64,000 bases of DNA from Ignavibacteriota bacterium (GTDB taxonomy: Bacteria > Bacteroidota > Ignavibacteria > Tepidaquicellales > OLB5): NCBI GenBank assembly GCA_003820375.1, contig RPQH01000015.1:1-64000 (forward strand), in the 5' to 3' direction. Position numbers and translations under genes: made by a program. Shown piece after piece: positions 7,877 to 17,524 of the stretch. Each line of letters begins with the position of its first letter. The first letter of the stretch is position 1. A model generated the notes under the pieces. It did not search any database. It was given only the letters and a program-made list of their open reading frames with translations, and was not told the origin of the DNA.

Positions 7877-8560
7877 ATGAAATTACAAAAAGCTCTCCTT
7901 CTGGGTATCTTTTTGCTGCCGTTATGGAGCCATGCCCAGATATCAAATCAGACTTTAATGCTGACTGACAAGGACAATTCCTCCGATCTTTCATTCGAAG
8001 AATATTTAAAGCTGGAACCCTTCAAAAAGTGGACAGTTAACCTCACATTTTCCGATAACGGATTTGGCGCGGGAGCAACTTATTATAAATTTATTAATAA
8101 AGACCTTTCGGCATTCGGCAGTATTCAATTTTCCGGTGCAAAAGATGACAGGGAGTTTGAAACATCCGATATATACGGAAACACTTATGTACCAAACAAA
8201 GTAAACAGGATGTTCATGGTACCGGTTGATATAGGTCTGCAGTTTCGTCTTTTCAGGGAAGATGTAACCGATGACCTAAGACCGCATTTAAGTATTGGTG
8301 TATCACCTACAGCTATAATTTATGCGCCGTATAATGAAGGAATAATAAGCTCACTTGGTCATGCACGTGCTAAGTATACAGTCGGTGCTTTTGCAGGTAT
8401 AGGTGTTGACTACCTCACCAGCAGTAAAAATTCACTTAGTATGAATGTACGATATTATTATACTAATTTGTTTAATGGAGGAATTGAAAGCTTAAAAGGC
8501 AAAGAGAAGACCTTCTTTGGCGGATTGTATTTTAATTTCAGCTATAACTTTATGAAGTAG
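7877..8560 (+). CDS. Outer-membrane beta-barrel protein, hypothetical
   Basis: This 227-residue protein has a clear signal peptide (residues 1-20, cleavage after SHA) and an alternating hydrophobic/polar pattern with many Gly/Tyr/Phe turns. It ends in aromatic-rich YFNFSYNFMK, the usual end of an outer-membrane barrel. I recognise no specific family. It stands alone between the kdsA operon and a strong terminator (8650-8686). Confidence 0.75.
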   Translation: MKLQKALLLGIFLLPLWSHAQISNQTLMLTDKDNSSDLSFEEYLKLEPFKKWTVNLTFSDNGFGAGATYYKFINKDLSAFGSIQFSGAKDDREFETSDIYGNTYVPNKVNRMFMVPVDIGLQFRLFREDVTDDLRPHLSIGVSPTAIIYAPYNEGIISSLGHARAKYTVGAFAGIGVDYLTSSKNSLSMNVRYYYTNLFNGGIESLKGKEKTFFGGLYFNFSYNFMK

Positions 8561-8649
8561 TAATAATAGCATACCCACGAAAATGGGTGTCTCATTAATG
8601 ATACGGATAATCCACACGTATTGACAATATAAAATATAAATTTATTACA

Positions 8650-8686
8650 ATCAGTCCTGCCGGTTATTGGCAGGACTGATTTTTTA
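8650..8686 (+). terminator. Rho-independent terminator after the barrel gene
   Basis: A perfect 12-bp stem (8650-8661 with 8669-8680, ATCAGTCCTGCC) has a seven-base loop and is followed by a T6 run on the plus strand. It also lies directly after the stop of the convergent gene at 8694 and may block read-through from both sides. Confidence 0.9.
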
Positions 8687-8693
8687 TGAAATA

Positions 8694-10019
8694 TTATTTG
8701 ATAAGTACCATCTTTTTAACCTGCTTAAATTCTCCGGTTTCTAATTTATAAAAATACAAACCCGATGCAAAATTACTGCCGTTAAATTCAAATTCATATC
8801 TTCCGGCTTTTTTGAATTCGTTTGAGGAATATATTTCTTTGCCGAGTATATCATATATTTTAAATGTTACCTGTGCATAATTGGAAATATCGTATTTTAT
8901 TGTTGTTGATGGATTGAAAGGATTCGGGTAATTCTGAAAGAGATGGTATTCTAAAGGGATTTGATTTTTATTACTTATTACACCTATTGGTGGATTTATT
9001 AAAGTATACCAGATTTTACCATGTGCACCGCCTGACCATATTTTAGAATTTTTATAATTACAAAGACTCCAGAATTCATCGTTTGCACTAAGATCAATTA
9101 ACCAGTTACTGCCTCCATTACTTGTAAATAATATTATACCAACAAAAGAACCTGCCCAACCGGAATCGGAATTTATAAACTTAATGTCATTAACTTGTGC
9201 ATATTCGTATGATGCAACAGGATTATTCTGAAAATACCAGTTTAATCCTGCATTTGTCGTTTTATATATATTTCTGTGTTCTAAGTTACTTCCACATATC
9301 CATCCCGTATTTTCATTTACAAAATCAATTCCAAGTAAGGCATTTGAACCATTTTGTGTTGGGGGTATATTGGTATAATAATTAATGAAGTTTGTTCCAC
9401 CGTTGGTTGTTTTTAATAGAATGTTTGAACCGCAAAGCCATCCTGAATCAGAGTTAAGCCAGTATTGGTCTTTTAATTCTGTATAGATTTGATTAGAAAT
9501 AAAAATTTCAGACCAGTTATTCCCACTGTTTGTAGTTTTAATAATATATCCGTAAGGTCCATTTTTGGATCCAATAACTACACCGGTGTCAGAATTAAAA
9601 AAATGAACTTTGTTATAATATCCTGCATAAGGTTCATAGTCTTGTATTTTCCAGTTTATCCCTCCATTAATAGTTTTTCTGATTTTTCCGCCTACGCCAA
9701 CAGTCCACCCTGTATATCTATCAATGAAATGTACTCCTCCAATATGATTATTTGTACCGAATTTACTGGTATCCCAGTTGAATCCACTATCAGTAGTTCT
9801 AAATACGCCATTTCCTTCGTGACTTGCCCAACCATATAAAGAATCTTTGAAGAAAATATCAGTGATATTAAAAGGATAAGGTAACTGAATATATTGCCAG
9901 TTGAATATATCATTCGTGAATTCATCTTTAGCTGAATAATAGTTTTCATTTACCTTAACCGGTTGAGCGTAGTTATTGAAAACCAATAAAAAAAATAATA
10001 TTATAATTGAATACTTCAT
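8694..10019 (-). CDS. T9SS cargo protein with YCF48-like propeller
   Basis: This 441-residue secreted protein has a signal peptide (about 1-18, ending NNYAQ). It carries repeated YCF48/Asp-box-like blades (RTTDSGFNW, KTINGGINW, KTTNSGNNW, KTTNGGTNF, FTSNGGSNW) and a C-terminal type A sorting domain beginning NYPNPFNPSTTIKYDI and ending KKMVLIK. The sorting domain directs export through the outer membrane by T9SS with surface attachment or release. The blades suggest a seven-bladed beta-propeller; the ligand is unknown. It resembles the larger protein at 57370-59550 in layout. Confidence 0.88.
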   Translation of the reverse strand: MKYSIIILFFLLVFNNYAQPVKVNENYYSAKDEFTNDIFNWQYIQLPYPFNITDIFFKDSLYGWASHEGNGVFRTTDSGFNWDTSKFGTNNHIGGVHFIDRYTGWTVGVGGKIRKTINGGINWKIQDYEPYAGYYNKVHFFNSDTGVVIGSKNGPYGYIIKTTNSGNNWSEIFISNQIYTELKDQYWLNSDSGWLCGSNILLKTTNGGTNFINYYTNIPPTQNGSNALLGIDFVNENTGWICGSNLEHRNIYKTTNAGLNWYFQNNPVASYEYAQVNDIKFINSDSGWAGSFVGIILFTSNGGSNWLIDLSANDEFWSLCNYKNSKIWSGGAHGKIWYTLINPPIGVISNKNQIPLEYHLFQNYPNPFNPSTTIKYDISNYAQVTFKIYDILGKEIYSSNEFKKAGRYEFEFNGSNFASGLYFYKLETGEFKQVKKMVLIK

Positions 10020-10385
10020 TTTTTTTAATTCTTATGAAATTAATATAAAAATTGATTTTAATTTGCCAACTATGGCGGTCTGTTTGTAAAGCAAGATTTT
10101 TTATTCAGAATAATAGCAAACAATTTTTAAAAATTTAAGTTTAATCTATTATCTGCAAGTATCCGGCAGTTGTACTTATCACTTTGGGAAATGGCAGGAA
10201 TATGTTTATCCATTACATAACAATTTACATTATAAATTATTTAATAACAAAGACATATTTTGCCGTTTTGCAGGTGCATTTTGTATAGCATTTCACCAAA
10301 ATCTCTCAATAGTGCTTAATCCGTAATACAATCATTATTTTTCTCAGGACAGATTATTGCGTCTGTGTCTTGGGTACTTATTCGA

Positions 10386-10475
10386 TTTTACTCATCCTAT
10401 GACTATATTATATAGATATCTTTGAGCTTTAAAAATATGATGTACTTGCTAAGTTTAGTCATAGGATGAGTAAAA
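10386..10475. repeat. 90-bp element with perfect 20-bp inverted ends
   Basis: TTTTACTCATCCTATGACTA at 10386-10405 is the exact reverse complement of 10456-10475, with a 50-base AT-rich centre. Such a structure fits a miniature inverted-repeat element or a long-stem RNA. No transposase or flanking target duplication is obvious. Confidence 0.75.
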
Positions 10476-10489
10476 AAACCAGCGGTCAT

Positions 10490-10570
10490 CCAGCGGGCAC
10501 TCAGCGGGCACTTTATGTTCATCCAGTGGGCACTCTATGGGCACTTTACGGGCAGGTTTTGGGCAGGAGT
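10490..10570. repeat. Cluster of GGGCA(C/G) repeats
   Basis: Six to seven copies of GGGCAC or GGGCAG occur at 10-21 base spacing, several preceded by CCAG(C/T). The tract is far more G-rich than its surroundings. The reverse complement of CCAGTGGGCA appears at 10690-10699, so a large stem could form. Confidence 0.65.
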
Positions 10571-10793
10571 TTTCATAAAATGACTGTAACTCATTACTCT
10601 ATAAGCAGATAACTCGTGACCAAAGTGTTAAAAATTGTTCAAAAAATGGCAATTATGAGCAGGAAATGCGGTTTTCGAAAAACTACTCCTGCCCACTGGT
10701 TTTTTGGGTAATAATGATGAAGTGTGTCGCTATTATTTTAGAGTTAAAGTGATACTTTAGGGGTTTTCGGCTCATTCTTAAACACACCCCGTC

Positions 10794-10847
10794 TCCCGAT
10801 TTCCGCTATCGCTCCATCGGGATTCACCCCTCTCGAGAGGGGAATCC
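10794..10847. repeat. Dispersed palindromic repeats (two adjacent hairpins)
   Basis: The first hairpin has stem TCCCGAT/ATCGGGA (10794-10800, 10816-10822) with a TTCCGCTATCGCTCC loop. The second is the perfect palindrome CCCCTCTCGAGAGGGG (10827-10842), extended by GGATT/AATCC outside. Relatives of the first occur at 61605-61633 and of the second, within a gene, at 57553-57573. Confidence 0.75.
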
Positions 10848-10900
10848 TTACCTGCTTATTGCTGCATTAATTTAAAAATGCCTAAAATAGCTCAAAATCC

Positions 10901-10947
10901 CACTCTATACACTCAATAAACTCAACACACTCCATACACTCCAAACT
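10901..10947. repeat. 10-bp-period degenerate tract (ACTCTATACA type)
   Basis: The sequence CACTCTATACACTCAATAAA and what follows repeats an ACTC-based unit every 9-10 bases, closely matching 61716-61767. Confidence 0.7.
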
Positions 10948-11225
10948 ATTTTTAGTTAAAACTTGACAAGCGGCATTCTCTGTATTAATTTTATATAGTA
11001 GTGAATGCTGCTGAAATTTATCACTCATTGTCGTTCTTTGTCAATATTGTAAATGGTTGATTCGCGTCGTAAGATTTTTGTGAGCCTGGTATAATTGATA
11101 GGTCAGATAAGCTTGTAAAAAAGATATAATTTGTAAAAAAATCCGGTCTAAGAAAAATAATTAGTAATATTGGTTAACAATAAAACTAATTAGTGGATTT
11201 TGGGGTTTTTCTAAAATCGCTGTAT

Positions 11226-13253
11226 TTAAACTTTTATCATTTCCTCAAATTCCTGTTCGGAAATGATTTTTACACCAAGTTTCGATGCCTTAACCAGTTT
11301 TGAACCCGCTTCAGAGCCGGCAAGGACAAAATCGGTTTTTTTGCTTACAGAAGCGGAGACGGTGCCGCCGAAATCTTCTATGATTTTTTTAGCGTCGTCT
11401 CTTTTATATTTTTCAAGTGTACCTGTCAGCACAAATGTTAATCCCGTAAACTTGTTTGCTTTGGGCTCTTCACCGGTAACTTCAAACTGAAGCCCTGCTT
11501 TTTTCAGGCGGTCAAGCAGAATCCTGTTATTCTTTTTCCCGAAAAACTCATAAACACTCTCGGCTATTTTCGGTCCGATTTCATGAACATGCTCTATCTC
11601 TTCGCGTGAAACATTGCATAAATTATCTATATTCCTGAAATGCCTTGCAAGTATGCGTGCTGTTCTGTCACCAACATGCCTGATACCGATAGCAAATAAA
11701 ACTTTTTCAAACGGTCTTTCCTTTGACCTTTCGATTCCTTTAAAAATGTTATCGATGCTTTTTTCACCGAAGCGTTCAAGCACCTTTAATTCTTTTTCAT
11801 GTTTAGGCAGTCCGTAAATATCAGTGATATCTTTTAAATAGCCATCCTTAATAAAGCGTTCGATAATACTGTACCCGAGTCCTTCAATATCCATAGCATT
11901 GCGGGCTACAAAATGTTCAATCCTTGCCTGCACCTGTGCGGGGCATAAAAAGTTAATGCAGAAATAATTTGCTTCACCTTCAGGTCTTACAAGCAACGAA
12001 TTGCAGACAGGACAGCTGTCAGGCATTTTAAATTCGGGATGTACGGGTTTAGGTCTTCTGTTTTTAAGCACTTCAACAACTTTGGGAATTACATCGCCGC
12101 CCTTTTCAATTATCACATAATCACCTTCACGGATATCCTTGCGTTTAATTTCATCCGCATTGTGAAGTGTAGCCCGGGATATTGTTGAGCCTGCTAAAAA
12201 TATCGGGTCAAGCTCTGCTACGGGTGTAATGGTTCCAACTCTGCCTACCTGCAATGTAATTTTGTAAAGCCTGGTTTCTGCCTGCTTAGCCCTGAATTTA
12301 TATGCTATTGCCCAGCGTGGACTTTTTGCGATACTGCCAATTTTCTCCTGCTGTTCAAGTGAATCTACTTTAACAACCACACCGTCAATTTCGTAAGGAA
12401 GTGATTCCCTGTATTCATCTACTTCACCGCAGAATTTGATAACATCTTCGATTGAAGTCTTTAATGTAAATTTATCATTGACCGGGAATTTAAGTTTCTT
12501 GAGTATGTTAAGGTTTTCGAAATGTGATTTCAGTTTCTTTTGTTCATCAGGGTTCCTGTGCCTGAGGTTATAACAGAACATATTTAAATTTCTTGAAGCG
12601 ACAATACTTGAGTCCTTCAGCTTCAGTGTTCCGGCACAGGTGTTCCTGGCATTTGCATAAAGCTTATCGCCTTCTGTCTCCTGCCTCTCGTTTATCTTTA
12701 TGAAGTCATCCTTTTTAATAAAGACCTCGCCTCTTACTTCAATATCAAGTGTGTTAAATATGCTTTTAATATCAAGCTTCAGAGGTATAGAGCGGATAGT
12801 CTTTAGATTTGTCGTTATTTTATCACCCCTGAATCCATCTCCGCGTGTAGCACCCTGAATCAGCTCACCTTTCTCATATAACAAAGAAACCGCAGCTCCG
12901 TCAAATTTTAATTCGCAAACATAGCGGTATTTCTCTCCCTTTAAAAGATTCTTTATCCTTTTATCAAACTCGAGCAGGTCATTTTCATCATATGAATTGG
13001 ATAGTGAAAGCATCGGCACTTCATGAACGACAGAAGGGAATTCATTTGTTATCTGCCCTCCCACTCTCTGTGATGGTGAATCGGTTGTAACCAGTTCAGG
13101 ATATTGTTTTTCAAGCTCTAGCAGTTCATTCATATACATATCATATTCAAGGTCGGTAATATCCGGCTGAGCTAAAACATAATACTTATAATCTGCATCA
13201 AGAAGCTTTTCCCTGAGCTCTTTAATGCGTTTTAAAATTGCTTTTTCCGCCAT
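11226..13253 (-). CDS. ligA: NAD-dependent DNA ligase
   Basis: LigA seals nicks in replication and repair using NAD+. The 675-residue protein has the full domain order: the Ia domain, an adenylation domain with the catalytic Lys in CELKFDG (K116), and an OB fold. A four-Cys zinc finger (CPVC...CINFLC, about 413-436), helix-hairpin-helix repeats (about 450-570) and a C-terminal BRCT domain (about 595-675) follow. It lies 37 bases downstream of the rodZ-like gene on the same strand and probably shares its transcript. Confidence 0.98.
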   Translation of the reverse strand: MAEKAILKRIKELREKLLDADYKYYVLAQPDITDLEYDMYMNELLELEKQYPELVTTDSPSQRVGGQITNEFPSVVHEVPMLSLSNSYDENDLLEFDKRIKNLLKGEKYRYVCELKFDGAAVSLLYEKGELIQGATRGDGFRGDKITTNLKTIRSIPLKLDIKSIFNTLDIEVRGEVFIKKDDFIKINERQETEGDKLYANARNTCAGTLKLKDSSIVASRNLNMFCYNLRHRNPDEQKKLKSHFENLNILKKLKFPVNDKFTLKTSIEDVIKFCGEVDEYRESLPYEIDGVVVKVDSLEQQEKIGSIAKSPRWAIAYKFRAKQAETRLYKITLQVGRVGTITPVAELDPIFLAGSTISRATLHNADEIKRKDIREGDYVIIEKGGDVIPKVVEVLKNRRPKPVHPEFKMPDSCPVCNSLLVRPEGEANYFCINFLCPAQVQARIEHFVARNAMDIEGLGYSIIERFIKDGYLKDITDIYGLPKHEKELKVLERFGEKSIDNIFKGIERSKERPFEKVLFAIGIRHVGDRTARILARHFRNIDNLCNVSREEIEHVHEIGPKIAESVYEFFGKKNNRILLDRLKKAGLQFEVTGEEPKANKFTGLTFVLTGTLEKYKRDDAKKIIEDFGGTVSASVSKKTDFVLAGSEAGSKLVKASKLGVKIISEQEFEEMIKV

Positions 13254-13290
13254 TTTAAAATTAATTTAGGGTGAGTATAATTATAATAAA

Positions 13291-14226
13291 TTATTCACTG
13301 ACAATACCACTTTTGTTTATAACAAGGTTTTTAATGGTATTTGTTGATAGATGAGATGGCTTTTTAAGGTATTTTCCGTTCAGGTAAATATCGACTCCTG
13401 AATTTCCGGAAGCACTGAACCTGAACTGGTCTTTAGCAAACATTATGACTGAATCTTTTGCAACTATTTCTCCTTCTACTATTCTTTTTTCATCTACGTA
13501 TACTTTTATTCTCACATCTTTTGATGTTATAACTGTTAGCTTTAATGAATCATTTACAGTATTGGTAACAGCAGCAGAATCTTTTGCAGTTGTTGTATCT
13601 TCCTGTTTACCGTTTAACTTTTGTTCATATCCTTCTACTGTTTCATTAAACTCTTTTGGCTTAACATTTGATTGATTATTATCCGACTGATTCAAATATG
13701 TATATAAGTAGTATATACCTGCAATAGCAACCAATATTAAAAGTATTAAAAGAATTTTTTGTGTCCATGATTTATTTGAATACTCTTCATCTTCTTCATC
13801 ATCATATTTACGTGTTTGCTTCGGGGTTCCGAATGTTTCATCTTTTATTTCGCTTTTTACTTCGCTCTTTATATCGCTATTTTCTTCCGGTTTATTTTTT
13901 GCAATCTCCTTAGGTTTCTCCGCAGCGGGTTCCTGAACAAGTTTAATGGGTGAACTTACATCTTCTTTTTTGGAGCTTCTCTTAGAATAAAATCCTGATT
14001 TTGCTTTATTATAATCACCCAATATCTGTTCTTCACTTATATTCATACTGCGTGCATATTCTCTTAGAAATGCTCTGATATATGTATCCGGCTGAAAATC
14101 AAATATACCATCTTCAAGCTTTTCTATAAACTTAGGATTAATCCGCGTTTGGGCAGAAACTTCTGCTATTGTTATATTTTTGGATTCCCTTAACCTTTTT
14201 AGGTCCTGCCCGAATTCTTTAAGCAT
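13291..14226 (-). CDS. rodZ: RodZ-like helix-turn-helix membrane protein
   Basis: This 311-residue protein has the RodZ layout: an N-terminal Cro/CI-type HTH domain (about 1-72; LGQ-like FGQDLKRLRESKNITIAEVS) and an acidic/basic linker. A single transmembrane helix (about 160-182, ILLILLILVAIAGIYYLYTY) and a C-terminal extracytoplasmic beta domain of the DUF4115 type (about 225-305) complete it. RodZ links MreB to the cell-wall elongation complex. No mre genes are in the window. The divergent gap with ygfZ (14227-14462) carries both promoters. Confidence 0.85.
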   Translation of the reverse strand: MLKEFGQDLKRLRESKNITIAEVSAQTRINPKFIEKLEDGIFDFQPDTYIRAFLREYARSMNISEEQILGDYNKAKSGFYSKRSSKKEDVSSPIKLVQEPAAEKPKEIAKNKPEENSDIKSEVKSEIKDETFGTPKQTRKYDDEEDEEYSNKSWTQKILLILLILVAIAGIYYLYTYLNQSDNNQSNVKPKEFNETVEGYEQKLNGKQEDTTTAKDSAAVTNTVNDSLKLTVITSKDVRIKVYVDEKRIVEGEIVAKDSVIMFAKDQFRFSASGNSGVDIYLNGKYLKKPSHLSTNTIKNLVINKSGIVSE

Positions 14227-14462
14227 AGTTCTTTTATTTAATGGGAGATTTGTAAAAAATACGGCTTGTTTTAAAGATTTTCAATGTATTTTTTATAAAA
14301 AATCGATTTTATTTTAATATTTTTTACTCATGCGGAACATCTTAAGTAATTATCAAAGTGCCATCTCAACCTGCATTACTGTTTTTTAACCTGTTCGAAA
14401 GTATTTATTAATACTGCATATACAATTAATTGCTTTGAATAAGTACGTATAAAAAGGTATAT

Positions 14463-15431
14463 TTGCGATTAACTGTGTTGAATTTTTATAAAATACAAAA
14501 AGATTACTTAAAGTTTACAGGCAATGACAGATTAGACCTGGTAAACCGGCTTTCTACCAACGATGTTAACTCACTTAAAGAGTTTGAATGGGAAAAGTCA
14601 ATTTTAACGTCAGATAAGGGTAGATTTGTGGACCTGCTGACCTTATACAATTTCGGGGATTTTGTTTTTTCAGCATGTTCTGCAGGTAATGCTGAAAATG
14701 TTATTAGCCACCTCGGGAAGTATACAATAATGGACGATTTCAATTCAGAGGATTTGGCAGGTACGCATGGCTCGATTTTATTTTTTGGTGATAATACTGC
14801 AGATTTTGCAAATAGAATGTTTGGAATTGATATAAATGCATTGCCCGGTAACGGGTTTTATATAGATAAACTTGAAGGGAAAGATTCTATTATTGCTATT
14901 AATGATGATGCTTTGAGAGGATTTATCTTTATTTACGCAAAAGAAGATGAGACATTCCAGTTCAAAAGAATTTTTTCTGAAGAGTTAAAAACAAAATATG
15001 ATATCCGCGAGATTTTCGATAATGAATTTGATACAATACGAATTGAAAACGGGATTCCTGCTTTCGGAAAAGAAATGACTGAGCAGACAAATCCGCTGGA
15101 ATGTAACTTAGAAAAATATGTAAGCTATACAAAAGGCTGCTATATCGGGCAGGAAGTAATTGCTCGCCTTGATGCATATGATAAAATAAGCAAACATATG
15201 ATTGGTATAATTTCTGATTTGCCATTGCCTCCTGTTGAAGATAAGAATGTCAGAATAATATTTGAAGGTAAAGAAAGCGGATATATAACCAGCACAGCAG
15301 TATCAAAGAAATTCGGTAACATAGGGCTGGGATTTATCAGGACCGTTTTCCTTGACTTCGGAAAAAATTATTCATTAAAAGCAGATAGCTTCGAATCAAA
15401 GTGTAAAATTATTAAATTACCATTTAAATAG
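14463..15431 (+). CDS. ygfZ: YgfZ/GcvT-like folate-binding protein
   Basis: YgfZ assists repair or assembly of certain Fe-S clusters in a folate-dependent way. The 322-residue protein has a GcvT-like fold and the diagnostic [18 protein letters not shown] motif near residues 220-237. The start is non-ATG: TTG at 14463 has AAAAAGG just upstream, while TTG at 14478 would remove five residues. It heads a rightward run of six genes with gaps of 0-20 bases (ygfZ, aldolase, small basic ORF, EamA, Gfo/Idh, cca). Confidence 0.9.
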   Translation: MRLTVLNFYKIQKDYLKFTGNDRLDLVNRLSTNDVNSLKEFEWEKSILTSDKGRFVDLLTLYNFGDFVFSACSAGNAENVISHLGKYTIMDDFNSEDLAGTHGSILFFGDNTADFANRMFGIDINALPGNGFYIDKLEGKDSIIAINDDALRGFIFIYAKEDETFQFKRIFSEELKTKYDIREIFDNEFDTIRIENGIPAFGKEMTEQTNPLECNLEKYVSYTKGCYIGQEVIARLDAYDKISKHMIGIISDLPLPPVEDKNVRIIFEGKESGYITSTAVSKKFGNIGLGFIRTVFLDFGKNYSLKADSFESKCKIIKLPFK

Positions 15432-15448
15432 TTAAAAGGAGAAGAAAC

Positions 15449-16510
15449 ATGTATAATAAAATTGTCGAAATACTTGGAGAAGACAAATGCCTTCTTGAAC
15501 ATAAATCCGGTACAATACCCAAAGAATTACTTTATGCACCCGGACCTGATTTTGTTGACAGGGTAATGAAAGATTCCGACCGTTCACCAAACGTACTGCG
15601 AAACATGCAAAGTATTTTTAATCATGGTAGATTGGCAGGCACAGGATATTTATCAGTATTGCCTGTTGACCAGGGTATTGAGCATTCTGCGGGAGCATCT
15701 TTTGCAGTTAACCCGGTATATTTCGATCCTGAAAATATTGTAAGACTTGCAATTGAAGGCGGCTGCAATGCTGTAGCTTCTACCGTTGGCGTGCTTGGCG
15801 CTGTATCAAGAAAATACGCACACAAGATTCCTTTTATTATGAAATTCAACCATAATGAGCTTCTAACCTACCCAAATAAACATGACCAGATAATTTTTGG
15901 CAGTGTTGACCAGGCATTCGATATGGGTGCTGCAGCAGTTGGTGCGACTATTTATTTCGGTTCGGAGGAATCAACGAGACAAATACAGGAAGTATCCGAA
16001 ATGTTTGAATATGCACATGAACTTGGATTGGTAACAATATTATGGTGCTACCTGAGAAACTCATCATTCAATGTAAAAGGTGATAAAGATTATCATGTTT
16101 CTGCCGACTTAACAGGACAGGCAAATCATCTTGGTGTTACAATAGAAGCTGACATTATAAAGCAAAAGCTTCCCGAAAATAACGGTGGCTTCAATGCATT
16201 GAAGTTTGGAAAGACTTCAAAACTTGTATATGAGAAAATGACAACAGATAATCCGATTGACCTTTGCAGGTACCAGGTTGCAAACTGCTACATGGGGCGT
16301 GCAGGATTAATCAATTCAGGCGGAGCTTCAACAGGAAAAGGTGAATCCGATATGAAGGAAGCAGTAAAGACTGCGGTAATTAATAAGAGAGCAGGCGGCA
16401 TGGGGTTGATATCAGGAAGAAAAGCTTTCCAGAAGCCGATGGAAGACGGTGTAAAGCTTCTTAATGCAATCCAGGATGTTTATGAATCAAAAGAAATAAC
16501 ATTAGCATAA
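15449..16510 (+). CDS. fbaB: Class I fructose-bisphosphate aldolase (FbaB/DhnA type)
   Basis: This enzyme cleaves fructose-1,6-bisphosphate to triose phosphates through a Lys Schiff base. The 353-residue sequence closely follows bacterial FbaB from memory: [16 protein letters not shown] near 70-85, [49 protein letters not shown] and [16 protein letters not shown] near the end. It is cytosolic. A strong Shine-Dalgarno (AAAAGGAG) precedes the ATG. It sits second in the ygfZ run; a functional reason for that pairing is not evident. Confidence 0.95.
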   Translation: MYNKIVEILGEDKCLLEHKSGTIPKELLYAPGPDFVDRVMKDSDRSPNVLRNMQSIFNHGRLAGTGYLSVLPVDQGIEHSAGASFAVNPVYFDPENIVRLAIEGGCNAVASTVGVLGAVSRKYAHKIPFIMKFNHNELLTYPNKHDQIIFGSVDQAFDMGAAAVGATIYFGSEESTRQIQEVSEMFEYAHELGLVTILWCYLRNSSFNVKGDKDYHVSADLTGQANHLGVTIEADIIKQKLPENNGGFNALKFGKTSKLVYEKMTTDNPIDLCRYQVANCYMGRAGLINSGGASTGKGESDMKEAVKTAVINKRAGGMGLISGRKAFQKPMEDGVKLLNAIQDVYESKEITLA

Positions 16511-16530
16511 TTAAAAACTAAATAAATAAA

Positions 16531-16641
16531 ATGAACAAACCATTAAAAGTAGCAAACGCAAAGCACAGAAAAAAAGTTAAAAAAGCAAAACAGAAGATAA
16601 AAGAATCCAGAGCAAAAGCAGCACCCAAGAAAGCTGAATAA
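16531..16641 (+). CDS. 36-residue highly basic protein
   Basis: A short frame fills the gap between the aldolase and the EamA gene exactly: its TAA (16639-16641) is directly followed by the next ATG. It encodes 36 residues starting MNKPLKVANAKHRKKVKK, about 40 percent Lys/Arg, with no acidic residue until the second half. Such composition suggests RNA or ribosome binding, as in very small ribosome-associated proteins, but no family is assigned. The precise packing between two genes on the same strand is the main support for it being translated. Confidence 0.65.
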   Translation: MNKPLKVANAKHRKKVKKAKQKIKESRAKAAPKKAE

Positions 16642-17523
16642 ATGAAAGATTTGATGCTGCTTGTTTTTATTACTCTGGCAGCGTGCTTTACTCCAATATT
16701 CGGGAAGATAACAGTCAGTGAAATTTCTCCGCTGTCACTTGGCTTTTTCCGTTTCGGTGTTGCAGCGGTTTTATTTTATATAACTTTAAAATTAAGAAGG
16801 GGTAATCTTAAGTTTGATAAAAAAGATTATCCCAAATTAATTTTTCTTGCAATATTGTGCATTCCGTTAAACCAGTTTTTTTTCCTTAATGGAATAAAAC
16901 TTTCATACGCTTCACATTCCGGTATTATATATGCTATGAATCCGGTGTATGCTTATATAATTGCAGTACTCAGAAAATCCGAAAAATTCTATTATATTAA
17001 ACTGGCTGCCATTTTATTAACAGTAGTTGGTATTTTCTTCGTGTTTTATGAGAACTTAACTCAAACTCAACTGGAGTCCAATGTTCTGACAGGTGATATT
17101 TTATTAATATTTGCTGTGTTAACTTTCTCAAGCTATTTATCATTTGGTAAAGAAATTATAGAAAAATACGGAGCTTTAAAGGTTCAGGCATATGTTTTTC
17201 TTCTGGGCAGTGCACTTTATATCCCATTATTTATTTATGATTTGCCAAACTTAACATTTGTTAATCTTACTATGATGGGTGTTATTGGCTATTTATTTTT
17301 AACTGTTATTGTAGCTTACTTAGCCTATTTTGTCTGGTATTATGCTTTAAAGACAATCCAACTGAGTAAATTAACAACTTTATCAAACCTAGCTCCGATT
17401 CTGACTGTTATATTTTCTGTTATTTTCTTATCTGAAAAAATTTCTACATATTTTATTATTGGCGGAATTATTACAATTACAGGTGTGCTGATAATGCACA
17501 GAGCTACATTAGAATTAAATTAA
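16642..17523 (+). CDS. EamA/DMT-family transporter
   Basis: This 293-residue inner-membrane protein has ten predicted helices in two EamA repeats of five (about 1-140 and 150-290). Typical features are the SPLSLGFFRFGVAAVLFY stretch in the first repeat and an ITGVLIM-type last helix. Members export or import small metabolites such as amino acids or nucleosides; the substrate cannot be deduced. The ATG follows the upstream small gene with no gap, and the stop is one base before the oxidoreductase ATG. Confidence 0.9.
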   Translation: MKDLMLLVFITLAACFTPIFGKITVSEISPLSLGFFRFGVAAVLFYITLKLRRGNLKFDKKDYPKLIFLAILCIPLNQFFFLNGIKLSYASHSGIIYAMNPVYAYIIAVLRKSEKFYYIKLAAILLTVVGIFFVFYENLTQTQLESNVLTGDILLIFAVLTFSSYLSFGKEIIEKYGALKVQAYVFLLGSALYIPLFIYDLPNLTFVNLTMMGVIGYLFLTVIVAYLAYFVWYYALKTIQLSKLTTLSNLAPILTVIFSVIFLSEKISTYFIIGGIITITGVLIMHRATLELN

Positions 17524-17524
17524 T

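Larger units (their letters stand above)
10020..11225. other. 1.2-kb gene-free stretch rich in inverted repeats
   Basis: No open frame here looks like a gene. In order, the stretch holds an AT-rich part, a 90-base element with perfect 20-bp ends (10386-10475), a cluster of GGGCA repeats (10490-10570) whose complement partly recurs at 10687-10699, and a palindrome pair (10794-10847). A 10-base-period tract (10901-10947) and AT-rich DNA up to the ligA stop follow. It looks like a landing site for small repeat elements rather than a decayed gene. Confidence 0.7.

Noticed and set aside
10020-11225. Decayed gene in the large gap
   Set aside because: I found no frame fragments with protein similarity or codon bias; the content is repeats and AT-rich DNA.
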